NCBI GenBank assembly: GCA_964553615.1
Contig: CAZKMA010000020.1
Location: 7,258 to 71,257, forward strand
Reading direction: 5' to 3'
Length of the DNA stretch: 64,000 bases
Origin: DATKUC01 sp964553615
Lineage (GTDB): Bacteria > Spirochaetota > Spirochaetia > DSM-27196 > DATKUC01
Part shown: piece by piece, positions 17,241 through 25,994 of the stretch
Layout of the letters: each line of letters begins with the position of its first letter
Position numbering within the stretch: position 1 is the first letter of the stretch
The notes under the pieces: model-generated
Database searches by the model: none
Seen by the model: only the letters and a program-made list of their open reading frames with translations
Told to the model about the DNA's origin: nothing
Made by a program: the position numbers and the translations under genes

Positions 17241-18694
17241 GACCGCGGTTACCGTCGATTCTCATTGTGGATGACGATGAGCTCACGGCGGAACTCTACG
17301 AAACATATCTCGAAGATGCCGGGCTCGAACCGGTAATTACCTGTGCCGATTCACGGGATGTCATGCGCATTGTGGGTGAGAACAGCGTGGCAGCCGTCCT
17401 GCTGGATCTGAACATGCCTCACATTACCGGTCAGGAGCTGCTCGAGCGGTTGCGGGGAGAGTATCCGCACATCGCCATTATCGTGCTCACCAGCGAAGAT
17501 CGTGTGGACACCGCAGTTGATTGCATGAAAAAGGGTGCGTTCGACTACATAGCAAAACCGGTGGAGCCGAGTCGATTGATCAACACTATACGTCTTGCAG
17601 CGACCATTCGGGAGTTGCGGGATGAGGTATCGGTCCTGTCTACCGGAGAGTCCGAGCTCCAGCACCCCGAGGCATTTTCCGACATAGTATCGACGAGCTC
17701 GGCCATGCTTCGTGTCCTGCGGTATGTAGAGGCCGTGGCCCCGAGCCCGAAGGCTGTTCTCATTACCGGTGAAAGCGGCACTGGCAAAGAGCTCATAGCG
17801 CAGGCAATTCACCGTGCGTCCGAACGGTCCGGGGAGTTCGTGGCAGTGAATGTGTCGGGGCTCGACGATACCATGTTTTCCGATACGCTTTTCGGACACA
17901 TACGAGGCGCCTACACCGGCGCGGATTCGGTCAGGCGTGGGCTTATCGAGCGTGCAGACGGAGGCACGTTATTCCTTGATGAAATAGGTGACCTTCCCAT
18001 CGGCGCACAGGTCAAGCTGCTCCGGCTTCTCCAGGAGAGTGAATACTACCCGCTTGGTGCCGATCACCCCGAACGTGCCCGCGTGCGAATCGTCGCTGCA
18101 ACCAACGCGGATCTTCCCGAGAAACAGAAGGACGGTACTTTTCGAAAGGACCTCTATTTTCGCCTCATGTCCCACCGTGTTCACCTTCCGCCGCTGCGCG
18201 ACCGGACCGATGATATTCCGATCCTGACCGATTCATTCCTCGCCGATGCTGCGTCAAGCATTGGGAAGAAGGTGCCTTCGGTCCCGCCGGAGCTGTACAC
18301 CTATCTGAAAACCTATGAGTTTCCCGGGAATGTCCGTGAGCTCCAGGCCATGGTCTATGATGCAGTAAGCAGACACGACCGCGGTGTGCTCTCAATCAGC
18401 TCTTTTTCAACCTATGTGGACAACCAGAGAAGACTTCTCGGCCTGAAACCACTTGCGCTCGATTCGGGTTCTGCGGAGGGAACGTCCACAGATCAAACGA
18501 GCGGTGAGGACACAGACGCCTCCGCACGCACCTTTTCCTATCGTGGACCCTTCCCAACCTTGAAGGAGGTTGAAGAGTACTTCATCTCTGAAGCCTTGAA
18601 TCGAGCAGAGGGAAACCAGTCACTTGCTGCCCGGATGCTTGGTGTTTCCCAGTCTACCCTCAGCCGGCGACTCAAGAACGAAACCGACTCATAG
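17237..18694 (+). CDS. Sigma-54-dependent response regulator (NtrC family)
   Basis: 485 residues: receiver domain 1-120 with phosphoacceptor D57 (VLLDLNMP), AAA+ domain about 150-385 with GESGTGKE, the sigma-54 contact loop GAYTGA and LFLDEIGDLP, and a Fis-type helix-turn-helix at the end (NQSLAARMLGVSQSTLSRRL). All functional motifs are intact. The TTG start overlaps the ABC-F stop, so the two are coupled. No cognate histidine kinase and no obvious -24/-12 promoter were noticed nearby, so the regulon is unknown. Confidence 0.93.
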   Translation: MRPRLPSILIVDDDELTAELYETYLEDAGLEPVITCADSRDVMRIVGENSVAAVLLDLNMPHITGQELLERLRGEYPHIAIIVLTSEDRVDTAVDCMKKGAFDYIAKPVEPSRLINTIRLAATIRELRDEVSVLSTGESELQHPEAFSDIVSTSSAMLRVLRYVEAVAPSPKAVLITGESGTGKELIAQAIHRASERSGEFVAVNVSGLDDTMFSDTLFGHIRGAYTGADSVRRGLIERADGGTLFLDEIGDLPIGAQVKLLRLLQESEYYPLGADHPERARVRIVAATNADLPEKQKDGTFRKDLYFRLMSHRVHLPPLRDRTDDIPILTDSFLADAASSIGKKVPSVPPELYTYLKTYEFPGNVRELQAMVYDAVSRHDRGVLSISSFSTYVDNQRRLLGLKPLALDSGSAEGTSTDQTSGEDTDASARTFSYRGPFPTLKEVEEYFISEALNRAEGNQSLAARMLGVSQSTLSRRLKNETDS

Positions 18695-18883
18695 CGATCC
18701 GGTCCGACCTGCAGCCGGAACGTATGCAAAACGCATAACCTCTTCATTCTGAAACTTGCACAAGTCTTTTTCCCACAATCATTTACTCGGTATTATCGAA
18801 ATTCTGTCATGCAAAATGCATAGGGGTCCGTCGTTACGGATCTTCTTCCTGCAAATTCCTAATTATCTGTAAGGAAAAGAGTT
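18695..18883. other. Intergenic region with twin 14-bp dyads
   Basis: First part of a 471-bp stretch between annotated genes. It holds two near-identical dyad-symmetric sequences, ATGCAAAACGCATA (18724-18737) and ATGCAAAATGCATA (18809-18822), 85 bp apart, and a small palindrome TCCGT-cgtt-ACGGA at 18827-18840. These look like binding sites or transcript hairpins; nothing larger is recognised. Confidence 0.4.
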
Positions 18884-18973
18884 ATGATCGAATCTTTGAA
18901 GATGGCACGATCGTTGCTCTATAAGGTGTGTACGCACGGATGGACGGACACGCAGGTAAAAAAAGATCCGTGA
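18884..18973 (+). CDS. Candidate 29-codon small protein
   Basis: ATG at 18884, TGA at 18971-18973, with an AAGGA element 8 nt upstream of the ATG. The peptide has an amphipathic-looking N-terminal half (MIESLKMARSLLYKV), a single Cys, then CTHGWTDTQVKKDP. It sits between two unrelated genes and is followed by a strong terminator hairpin at 19007-19051, which would end a short transcript. No homology can be judged from sequence alone; it could equally be a leader peptide or chance. Confidence 0.35.
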   Translation: MIESLKMARSLLYKVCTHGWTDTQVKKDP

Positions 18974-19006
18974 TGTAAAAAAGAATGTAAAAATTAAATT
19001 AAAAAG

Positions 19007-19056
19007 AAGAACGAGGGGCCGCGCGACTCGGACGCGCTGTCCCTTGTTCTTTTGTC
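19007..19056 (+). terminator. Long hairpin terminator in the 18.7-19.2 kb intergenic region
   Basis: AAGAACGAGGG (19007-19017) pairs with CCCTTGTTCTT (19041-19051) with one G-T pair; inside, GCGCG (19021-19025) pairs with CGCGC (19033-19037). A T-rich stretch follows. It ends whatever is transcribed from 18.8-19.0 kb. Confidence 0.7.
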
Positions 19057-19074
19057 TACCCGCCTTCAGTCCTC

Positions 19075-19103
19075 TTGATAAAGTGGAGAAAATGACGTAT
19101 AAC
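19075..19103 (+). promoter_or_regulatory. Promoter of the CheY-like gene
   Basis: TTGATA (19075-19080), 17-bp spacer, TATAAC (19098-19103): both boxes 5/6. It lies just after the terminator hairpin and about 60 bp before the ATG, which has an AGGAG site. Confidence 0.7.
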
Positions 19104-19165
19104 ACATCGTGTGGATTACCGTAAACTCGGTGTCGAGCTGTCTATGAATACGAGGAGATCGACTG

Positions 19166-19600
19166 ATGCGTACGAAGGGTGACTTCCCGAATCTAAACAG
19201 CAAAGATCCGGAAGGATTGCGTCCTGATGGGGGCTCGTACCGTGTCCTCATAGTTGATGATTCGATGTTTATTGCGAAGCAGCTTGGCCAAATTCTGACA
19301 TCTGCGGGTTTTGACATAGCCGGGACCGCGTCAAACGGCGAAGAGGGTGTCGAGCGATATAAGGAGCTTCATCCGAATGTCGATCTGGTGACAATGGACA
19401 TTACCATGCCGAAGATGGATGGGGTGACCGCTCTCGAGAAGATCATTGAATATGATCCGGAAGCGACTGTTGTCATGATCAGCGCACTCGGAAAGAACGA
19501 TCTGGTGAAGCGTTCGCTCATGGCCGGAGCCAAAAACTACATCATCAAACCGTTGGATCGGACGAAGGTTCTTGAACGGATTATGCTTTCCCTGAAGTGA
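19166..19600 (+). CDS. CheY-like single-domain response regulator
   Basis: 144 residues: an unstructured ~24-residue N-terminal extension, then a complete receiver domain with acidic pair D31/D32, phosphoacceptor D78 (VTMDITMP), the switch residue in VMISALG and Lys in YIIKPLDR. No output domain, so it signals by binding a partner. The length and N-terminal extension recall spirochaete CheY proteins, but no other chemotaxis gene is near. It has its own promoter. Confidence 0.9.
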   Translation: MRTKGDFPNLNSKDPEGLRPDGGSYRVLIVDDSMFIAKQLGQILTSAGFDIAGTASNGEEGVERYKELHPNVDLVTMDITMPKMDGVTALEKIIEYDPEATVVMISALGKNDLVKRSLMAGAKNYIIKPLDRTKVLERIMLSLK

Positions 19601-19713
19601 GAGAGTCGATCGGTCAGGGTGCTATCCCACTTTCCCCGCCAGCTAATTCCTCGTGACATTCCCGTCTGTTTCGATTTAGAATCTATCATCTTGCTCATAC
19701 GGGGATTGCGGTG

Positions 19714-20634
19714 ATGGTCTATTTTCTCCTGCGGCGGTTGGGTCGTCTCCTGCTGACCGTCTTCGTCGTTGCCACACTGGTATTCGTCATTGTCCGCGTT
19801 ATTCCCGGGGATCCGGCGCTTGTCATTGCGGGCGTGGACGCTACTTCCTCCGATGTTGCGGCAATCACGACACGCCTGGGAACAGATCGTCCCCTGGTCG
19901 AACAGTATACCGGTTGGATGTCCGGGATTCTTCACTTCGATCTTGGAAAATCGTACGCGTCGGGCGAACAGGTATCCCGGCTCATTCTGCAACGCTTTCC
20001 AATTACGCTTGAGCTCGCGCTCTCGGGTTTCATCATCTCCCTCCTGATATCGCTGCCGCTGGGAGTGCTTTCCGCAGTTCGTCGATGGAAGGCGGCTGAT
20101 TACACGGTTATGGTGTACACTCAGCTCGGTCTTGCTATCCCCAGTTTCTGGCTGGGGATCCTTCTTCTGCTGGCATTTTCGGTTCACATTCACCTTTTTC
20201 CACTATTTGGTACCGGTCAATTCATTTCGCTGGTCCTTCCGTCACTGGCGCTTGGGATTGAACGTTCGGCGCTGCTTATCCGCATTGTGCGCGGTTCGAT
20301 GATCGAGGAGCTGCAGAAAGACTATATTGTTACCGCTCGGGCGAAAGGACTCCGGAGCCGCTCCATCATCTATCGCCATGCGCTGCCAAATGCGCTGTTC
20401 CCGGTCATTACCGTTGCCGGCATACAGTTTGGATATCTGCTCGGAGGAGCCATCATCATAGAGCAGGTGTTTTCTCTTCCGGGCCTTGGGCGCCTGTTCC
20501 TGAGTGCCATTTCAGCACGTGATTTTCCGGTCATCCAGGGCGGAGTCATATTCGTCGCAATCGTCTTTTCGCTTGCAAGCTTCTTCGCGGACGTGCTGTA
20601 CTCGGCGGTGAACCCTCGGGTGAGAGTCGGCTGA
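19714..20634 (+). CDS. Peptide/nickel-type ABC transporter permease (DppB-like)
   Basis: 306 residues, about six membrane helices starting with LLRRLGRLLLTVFVVATLVFVIVRVIPGDPA, the hallmark N-terminus of DppB/OppB permeases. The cytoplasmic loop contacting the ATPase (YIVTARAKGLRSRSIIYRHALPNAL) is intact. Start ATG 19714, or GTG three bases earlier; GGGGA lies upstream. First of five tightly packed transporter genes; its stop overlaps the next ATG by one base. Confidence 0.93.
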   Translation: MVYFLLRRLGRLLLTVFVVATLVFVIVRVIPGDPALVIAGVDATSSDVAAITTRLGTDRPLVEQYTGWMSGILHFDLGKSYASGEQVSRLILQRFPITLELALSGFIISLLISLPLGVLSAVRRWKAADYTVMVYTQLGLAIPSFWLGILLLLAFSVHIHLFPLFGTGQFISLVLPSLALGIERSALLIRIVRGSMIEELQKDYIVTARAKGLRSRSIIYRHALPNALFPVITVAGIQFGYLLGGAIIIEQVFSLPGLGRLFLSAISARDFPVIQGGVIFVAIVFSLASFFADVLYSAVNPRVRVG

Positions 20635-21635
20635 TGGCACACGATGACATCGATATTCGGGAACTGGTTGTGACGTTTCTGGCGGCCGGACCTCAGGGGG
20701 AACCGGCACGAGCGGTGCGCGGTGTATCCATGGTGATCGAACACGGGAGCGTGCACGCCCTCGTCGGTGAATCCGGTTCGGGAAAGAGTGTAACCGCACG
20801 TTCAATTCTCGGAATTGTCGGCGCGGATGCGCACGTTGCAGTGAACGGAAGCATTACCTATCACAATTCGGATCTCCTTTCCCTTCCCGAAAAAGAGCTA
20901 CAATCCATCCGTGGTCGGGAAATTGCCATGATCTTTCAGGAGCCGGATCGATATCTGAATCCATCGCTGAATATCGGAGTCCAGATCGGAGAAGTGCTGG
21001 AGGCCCATTTCCGTATACGACGGCGCGCCGCGTTGAAGGCGGCTCGGGAAATGCTTGCGGAAGTCGAGCTTCCGGAGCGGGTGGCGAAGCGATACCCCCA
21101 TGAGCTATCCGGTGGTATGAAGCAGCGGGCAATGATTGCCATGGCACTCATGTGTGATCCCGCGTTTCTGATTGCGGACGAGCCCACGACTTCTCTCGAT
21201 GTGACGGTACAACGGCAGATTCTTGATCTTCTGCTCGGGATCCAGGCGCGGTCGGGCATGGGCATGCTGTTCATCTCGCACGATCTTGCGGTCGTACAGT
21301 CCATAGCGCACCGGATCTCGGTCATGTACGCGGGCAAGATAGTTGAAACGGCGCAGCGCGACGAGTTGTTCCACCGGCCTCTTCATCCGTACACGCAGCA
21401 GCTTCTCCTGGCTGTTCCGCACCCGGGCCGACGGGGTATTGCGTTGTCCTCAATACCCGGACGCCCACCGGATCCGCACGATGTTCCGGCTGGATGCGCG
21501 TTTCACCCGCGCTGCCCGCTTGCCGGTGAAATCTGCCGGACTGTCGTTCCGATAGACCGCGAGTTCGGCATGGGGCACTCCGCTGCGTGTCACATGATCG
21601 AAGCGCCCACGACCGGCGGAGGTGCACAATCGTGA
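20634..21635 (+). CDS. Oligopeptide-type ABC transporter ATPase (DppD-like)
   Basis: 333 residues. Walker A GESGSGKS, signature LSGGMKQR, Walker B LIADEPTTSLD and the C-terminal oligopeptide-ATPase extension GCAFHPRCPLAGEIC with its cysteines. It energises the permease pair with its partner encoded next. The start overlaps the DppB-like stop (TGATG) and the end overlaps the next gene by GTGA. Confidence 0.95.
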   Translation: MAHDDIDIRELVVTFLAAGPQGEPARAVRGVSMVIEHGSVHALVGESGSGKSVTARSILGIVGADAHVAVNGSITYHNSDLLSLPEKELQSIRGREIAMIFQEPDRYLNPSLNIGVQIGEVLEAHFRIRRRAALKAAREMLAEVELPERVAKRYPHELSGGMKQRAMIAMALMCDPAFLIADEPTTSLDVTVQRQILDLLLGIQARSGMGMLFISHDLAVVQSIAHRISVMYAGKIVETAQRDELFHRPLHPYTQQLLLAVPHPGRRGIALSSIPGRPPDPHDVPAGCAFHPRCPLAGEICRTVVPIDREFGMGHSAACHMIEAPTTGGGAQS

Positions 21636-22453
21636 GGCCGCACGTGGAGGTGCATGATCTTGTCAAGGTATATCGGCGCAGCGGTGTATTTCAGTGGGAA
21701 GGCCGGTTTTTCCCCGCGGTAAACGGGGTATCGCTTGAAATTGCAAGGGGTTCAATTCTCGGATTGGTCGGCGAATCGGGTTCTGGAAAGTCTACGCTTG
21801 CCCGTTCGATACTCTGCCTCGATCCGCCTACGTCCGGGAGCATTCGCGTCGGAGATGTGGATCCAATGCGGCTCAGGGGACGTGGTCTTCGTGAGTTCCG
21901 GCGGACCGCTCAGATGATCTTTCAGGATGTAGATCGCGCACTCGACCCGAGGATGACCGTTGGCCGGAGCATCGAAGAAGCGCTTGCGAACCGCGGAGTC
22001 CTGCCGGGAAACTTCCGGGAGCGCACCGCCGAGCTCCTTTCGCTTGTTGGAATCAGCGCCGGATCCATGGACAGCTTCCCTTCGGCATTTTCCGGTGGTC
22101 AACGACAACGAATAGTAATTGCCCGTGCCCTGGCTATGGAAGCGAGCTTCCTGATCCTGGATGAGCCTGTCTCTAATCTCGATGTTTCCGTTCAGGCTCA
22201 GATCATCAATCTGCTGCTGTCGCTGCGAAACAAGTTTGGCCTTACGTACCTGTTCATTAGTCACGATCTGAATCTTGTGTCGTATCTCAGCGACACGGTT
22301 TCGGTCATGAAAGAGGGTGTTATTGTCGAAAGCGGAAGTACCGAATCCGTGATCGGAGATCCCCGCCATCCCTATACCCGGACGTTGCTTGCTGCTGCGC
22401 CACGGTTCGTCTTCGGAAACGATGATTCCGGGAGTCCAAGGAGTATTCAATGA
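21632..22453 (+). CDS. Oligopeptide-type ABC transporter ATPase (DppF-like)
   Basis: About 273 residues from GTG 21632 (GTGA overlap); the frame is open upstream but inside the preceding gene. Walker A GESGSGKS, signature FSGGQRQR, Walker B LILDEPVSNLD. Unlike its partner it lacks the Cys-rich C-terminal extension. A typical second ATPase of Dpp/Opp systems. Its end overlaps the binding-protein start (ATGA). Confidence 0.93.
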   Translation: MRPHVEVHDLVKVYRRSGVFQWEGRFFPAVNGVSLEIARGSILGLVGESGSGKSTLARSILCLDPPTSGSIRVGDVDPMRLRGRGLREFRRTAQMIFQDVDRALDPRMTVGRSIEEALANRGVLPGNFRERTAELLSLVGISAGSMDSFPSAFSGGQRQRIVIARALAMEASFLILDEPVSNLDVSVQAQIINLLLSLRNKFGLTYLFISHDLNLVSYLSDTVSVMKEGVIVESGSTESVIGDPRHPYTRTLLAAAPRFVFGNDDSGSPRSIQ

Positions 22454-23967
22454 GTCGTCTCTGTTCGATCGTCCTCGTATCCGCTCTGCTTGCCGGAGCC
22501 GTCGGCACTTCAGCGTCCGCGGCAGGAGTATCGGAGTCGCACAGCCGGGAGCTGCATGTGGTTCTTTCCGGGAATCCGGACACGCTCGATCCGCAAAAAT
22601 CTTCCGCGACGTTGACTTTCCAGGTGGACCGAAGCATCTACGACACACTGGTGGAGCCGGACGCCAGCGGGCGCCTGGTCGGTGATCTGGCTGAGAGCTG
22701 GCAGGTTTCGACGGATAATCTTGTCTGGACCTTCCACCTGAGGTCCGGCGTCCGATTTCAGGATGGTGAACCGTTCACTTCCCGGGACGTGAAGGCAACG
22801 CTCGACCGGATCCGTGATCCCGCAACGGCATCCCCGAAGGCAAGCGAATACCGTGCCATCGCATCGATCGATACACCGAACGCGGACACGGTTGTACTCC
22901 ATCTCTCCGAACCGTATGCACCGCTTCTCGCAACGCTCGCTTCCGGATGGTCGGCAATTCTCCCTGCCAGTCTCATAGCAAAGGGGCACGATTTCGGTGC
23001 GAACCCGGTAGGCACCGGCCCGTTCGCTTTCAAGCAATGGGTGCGTGACAACCGGATTGAACTGCAGAAGAATCCCGACTACTGGATGTCGGGTTATCCC
23101 TTGCTCGACGGTGTGGTGTTCAACATAATAACCGAACACGCGGTCCAGCTGCAGGGCCTCCTGAGCGGACAGATCGATGCTGACTACCTCATCAACAAGG
23201 AGGATCTCGATCTCCTCAAGAATAATACCGGGACCGACTACAAGACAGATCTGACCTCGCTCGTAATCGTTCTTGCAATGAACAACAGTCGGCCTCCGTT
23301 GAACAACCTGAAGGTTCGACAGGCCATAAACTACGCAATTGACAAAAAGTCTGCACTCGATGTCGCCTATGGCGGGGGCAAGGTAGTCGGGACATTCATG
23401 GACTATTCCGATCCGTACTACGAAGACCTGTCCGGCCTCTATCCGTACAATCCGGACAAGGCTCGCGAGTTGCTTGCGTCGGCGGGAACTGCGGTCGACC
23501 GTACGTTTGATCTGGCGCTCCCGCAGAACTATGAGCCTCATGTGAAGGCGGGCGAGATTTTCCAGCAGATGCTGTCGAAAGTTGGTCTGAAGGTGAAAAT
23601 CCGGCTCGTGGACTGGTCCACATGGCTCAGCGATGTCTACAAGGGCGGGAACTACGACTTTACCGTGATAGGCCACACGGGGAAACTGGACCCGGACGGA
23701 CGACTTGCGGGGTACGGAACAGGGAACTCCTACGTTCACTGGAAGAATGCCGAGGCGGCCGCGCTCATAGAAAAGGCACGCAAGACTGTTGGATTCCAGC
23801 AGAGAAAACCGTTGTATGACCAGGTGCTTCGCATCATGGGAACGGATGTTCCCATGGTTTTCGTTGGTACCCCATACCGATACATCGGCCTTCGAACAAA
23901 TGTTACCGGATTCCGGCTGGATCCAAAACTCGACACGTTCGATTTCAGGCGAACGACGTTGAAGTAG
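22450..23967 (+). CDS. Extracytoplasmic solute-binding protein, family 5 (DppA-like)
   Basis: 505 residues with an N-terminal signal peptide (VLVSALLAGAVGTSASAAG) cleaved by signal peptidase I; there is no lipobox cysteine. The body matches the SBP family 5 pattern: NPDTLDPQKSSATLTF near the start and VRQAINYAIDKKSALDVAYGG in the middle. It delivers peptides, nickel or sugars to the permeases; substrate class cannot be read from sequence. It is placed fourth, after both ATPases. Confidence 0.93.
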   Translation: MSRLCSIVLVSALLAGAVGTSASAAGVSESHSRELHVVLSGNPDTLDPQKSSATLTFQVDRSIYDTLVEPDASGRLVGDLAESWQVSTDNLVWTFHLRSGVRFQDGEPFTSRDVKATLDRIRDPATASPKASEYRAIASIDTPNADTVVLHLSEPYAPLLATLASGWSAILPASLIAKGHDFGANPVGTGPFAFKQWVRDNRIELQKNPDYWMSGYPLLDGVVFNIITEHAVQLQGLLSGQIDADYLINKEDLDLLKNNTGTDYKTDLTSLVIVLAMNNSRPPLNNLKVRQAINYAIDKKSALDVAYGGGKVVGTFMDYSDPYYEDLSGLYPYNPDKARELLASAGTAVDRTFDLALPQNYEPHVKAGEIFQQMLSKVGLKVKIRLVDWSTWLSDVYKGGNYDFTVIGHTGKLDPDGRLAGYGTGNSYVHWKNAEAAALIEKARKTVGFQQRKPLYDQVLRIMGTDVPMVFVGTPYRYIGLRTNVTGFRLDPKLDTFDFRRTTLK

Positions 23968-23970
23968 AGA

Positions 23971-24810
23971 ATGCAAAGAGCCACCGTTTCGAGGTTCAGA
24001 TCGGCTGTTCTCGCAATCGTCTCGGTGTATGGGGTGATATTTCTCCTGTGCGCGCTATTCCCGTCTGTGGTAGCACCATCGGATCCTTTGACCCAGAGAC
24101 TCCAGTTGCGCTTCCTGCCGCCGTTGAGCCCGGGACATTTCCTCGGCACGGACGATTTCGGCAGAGACGTGCTTTCGCGCATCATCTACGGTGCCCGTCC
24201 GGCATTGCTCGTCGGGGGGGTCTCGGTCGGACTGGCGCTTCTCGTTGGAATTGTATTCGGCCTTCTTGCCGGATTGCGCGGCGGACTCGTGGACAGCGCC
24301 GTCATGCTTCTCATGGACAGCGTCCTCTCGTTTCCGACCGTGCTGCTTGCAATAACCATGGTTGCCGTGTTCGGTTACGGAATAACCCAGGTCATGCTGG
24401 CTGTAGGTGTCATCTACAGTCCCGTGTTCGCCCGGATTGTGCGTGCCGAAGCACTCTCGCTCTCAGGGGAAACATACGTCGTCGCATCGAGAGCTCTCGG
24501 CACGACTCCTTTGCGGACAATTGTTCTTCACATCATCCCGAACATGGTGCCGAGGTTGCTTGTGCAGGGCTCCGCAACATTCGCTCTCGCCGTGGTCATA
24601 GAAGCGTCACTCTCGTTCCTTGGCCTGGGCGCCCAGCCGCCGACGGCAAGCTGGGGTCTCATGCTGAAGGATGCCCGCTCGTACCTGCTTCAGGCCCCGT
24701 GGCTTGCCGTGTTTCCGGGTGTGGCAATCGGACTTACCGTATTCTGTTTCAACTACCTTGGAGATGTGCTGGCGGAGCGCTTCGGTCTCTCCCGTGCCCG
24801 AAGCAGTTAG
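23971..24810 (+). CDS. Peptide/nickel-type ABC transporter permease (DppC-like)
   Basis: 279 residues, six membrane helices, with the DppC hallmarks: HFLGTDDFGRDVLSRIIYGAR after the first helix and the ATPase-contact loop YVVASRALGTTPLRTIVLHIIPN. It starts 3 bp after the binding protein stop. Completes the five-gene transporter. It converges with the phospholipase C-like gene and overlaps its end by a few bases. Confidence 0.93.
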   Translation: MQRATVSRFRSAVLAIVSVYGVIFLLCALFPSVVAPSDPLTQRLQLRFLPPLSPGHFLGTDDFGRDVLSRIIYGARPALLVGGVSVGLALLVGIVFGLLAGLRGGLVDSAVMLLMDSVLSFPTVLLAITMVAVFGYGITQVMLAVGVIYSPVFARIVRAEALSLSGETYVVASRALGTTPLRTIVLHIIPNMVPRLLVQGSATFALAVVIEASLSFLGLGAQPPTASWGLMLKDARSYLLQAPWLAVFPGVAIGLTVFCFNYLGDVLAERFGLSRARSS

Positions 24811-25874
24811 GGCATGATGGGGACATCAGGGATATCGTTATCTGCAATTCGCTGACGCAGGTAGGTCAGCAGTTCGGGAAGTGGGAGCGGCGAACTATGC
24901 CGCTTGCGGCCCGGAGCGGGCCGATCCGTGTTGTCGCTCAGCCCGCTGTTGCCGATTACGCTCTCAAGCGATTCACTCGACCCGTACAAGGGCAATTCCG
25001 CGTTCCACGCATCTGCAACTGATTTGAGCACAGCGGTGCATTCTTCGAAGGCAGAAGCAAACAGGTCCCAGAACGATGCTGCATAGACCAGATTCCGGTC
25101 GCACGGATCGGTCCACGGCGCGTGACGATCGTTCAGATAGTCGGCCGTCGCCGGCAGTGCGAACGGATGGAGAATTGCCAGCCATCGCCTCCCGATTTCC
25201 CCGTCTTTTTCCCGCCTGAGGCCTTCGTGCAGCCGGGCCGGCGTAACCAGATTTGAGTATCGGTAGTACCCCATTGCATCGACGTACGCATTGGTCAACC
25301 GTTCGGACAGATTCTCGTCATTTCGGGCCCTTCGGGACACATGCTTCAGCGCGTCGATTTCGGTTTCTATGATCTGGACCGGCGGGGCCTCACCACAGAG
25401 CACCCGGCCGAAGAAGTTGTATTCATTTACATCCATGCCGCGGAACCGCGAGAGGACGTGGACATCTATTATCCGCTCAAAGAAGGGGTGCATTGAGCGA
25501 TAACGGACAGTCTGCTCATCTTCCGGGTCCACCCATCCGGAGAAGTAGTTTATAAACGGATGGGCGTGTCGGTCGAGGATTGCGTGCGTAACGTAACCTG
25601 CTACGAAAGCGCCGATTTCCGAATTGAACGATACCCCCGAGTTTCGCGCAGTTTCCACCATCCGTGCGCAGAACTTACCGTAGCCGTGGCGATGGAGCAC
25701 AACCCCGTAGTGGATAGCCGTCGGCATGGTCCGCTGATTGTGATAGAAGATGTCCGGGCCCTGAGCGCCGAGGGAAAGATACGTGCCAAACTCGCCGATA
25801 AGCGGGGTCCGGTTTCCGAAACACCGGTTGGCAACTTCCTCTGCAAACACCAGGTGGGTAATATGAGACGGCAT
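24807..25874 (-). CDS. Zinc-dependent phospholipase C-like protein
   Basis: 355 residues. The N-terminal half shows the histidine-rich helical pattern of the prokaryotic zinc phospholipase C/S1-nuclease fold: MPSHITHLVFAEEV, HYGVVLHRHG and YVTHAILDRHAHPFINY. No signal peptide is seen, so it may be cytoplasmic, unlike secreted PLCs. The C-terminal ~120 residues are helical without motif. Start ATG 25874 lacks a ribosome-binding site but has promoter-like boxes immediately upstream. The frame stays open upstream into the divergent TPR gene, which I treat as non-coding on this strand. Confidence 0.75.
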   Translation of the reverse strand: MPSHITHLVFAEEVANRCFGNRTPLIGEFGTYLSLGAQGPDIFYHNQRTMPTAIHYGVVLHRHGYGKFCARMVETARNSGVSFNSEIGAFVAGYVTHAILDRHAHPFINYFSGWVDPEDEQTVRYRSMHPFFERIIDVHVLSRFRGMDVNEYNFFGRVLCGEAPPVQIIETEIDALKHVSRRARNDENLSERLTNAYVDAMGYYRYSNLVTPARLHEGLRREKDGEIGRRWLAILHPFALPATADYLNDRHAPWTDPCDRNLVYAASFWDLFASAFEECTAVLKSVADAWNAELPLYGSSESLESVIGNSGLSDNTDRPAPGRKRHSSPLPLPELLTYLRQRIADNDIPDVPIMP

Positions 25875-25882
25875 CAGTGTGC

Positions 25883-25912
25883 ATGGTAGCACGCTGGTCG
25901 AATATGGAGCAA
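25883..25912 (-). promoter_or_regulatory. Promoter abutting the phospholipase C-like start
   Basis: On the minus strand, TTGCTC (25912-25907), 18-bp spacer, TACCAT (25888-25883), then 8 nt to the ATG. The -35 is weak (3/6), but the geometry equals that of yhbY and the alcohol dehydrogenase. Confidence 0.35.
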
Positions 25913-25943
25913 GGTTGGGAGCTCTCTTTGAAGCGCTCTTCTG

Positions 25944-25973
25944 TTTACTAAGAGCACCGGTATGAGCTACAAT
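25944..25973 (+). promoter_or_regulatory. Promoter of the TPR protein gene
   Basis: TTTACT (25944-25949), 18-bp spacer, TACAAT (25968-25973), about 21 bp before the ATG at 25995, which has a GGAGGAG site. Confidence 0.55.
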
Positions 25974-25994
25974 CGACAAAAATGGAGGAGACCG

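Noticed and set aside
18695..19165. Sigma-54 promoter near the NtrC-type regulator
   Set aside because: No TGGCAC-N5-TTGCA match; TTGCAC at 18756 lacks a partner.
23971..25022. Long overlapping frame inside the DppC-like gene
   Set aside because: Shadow frame with Arg/Cys-rich composition and no domain.
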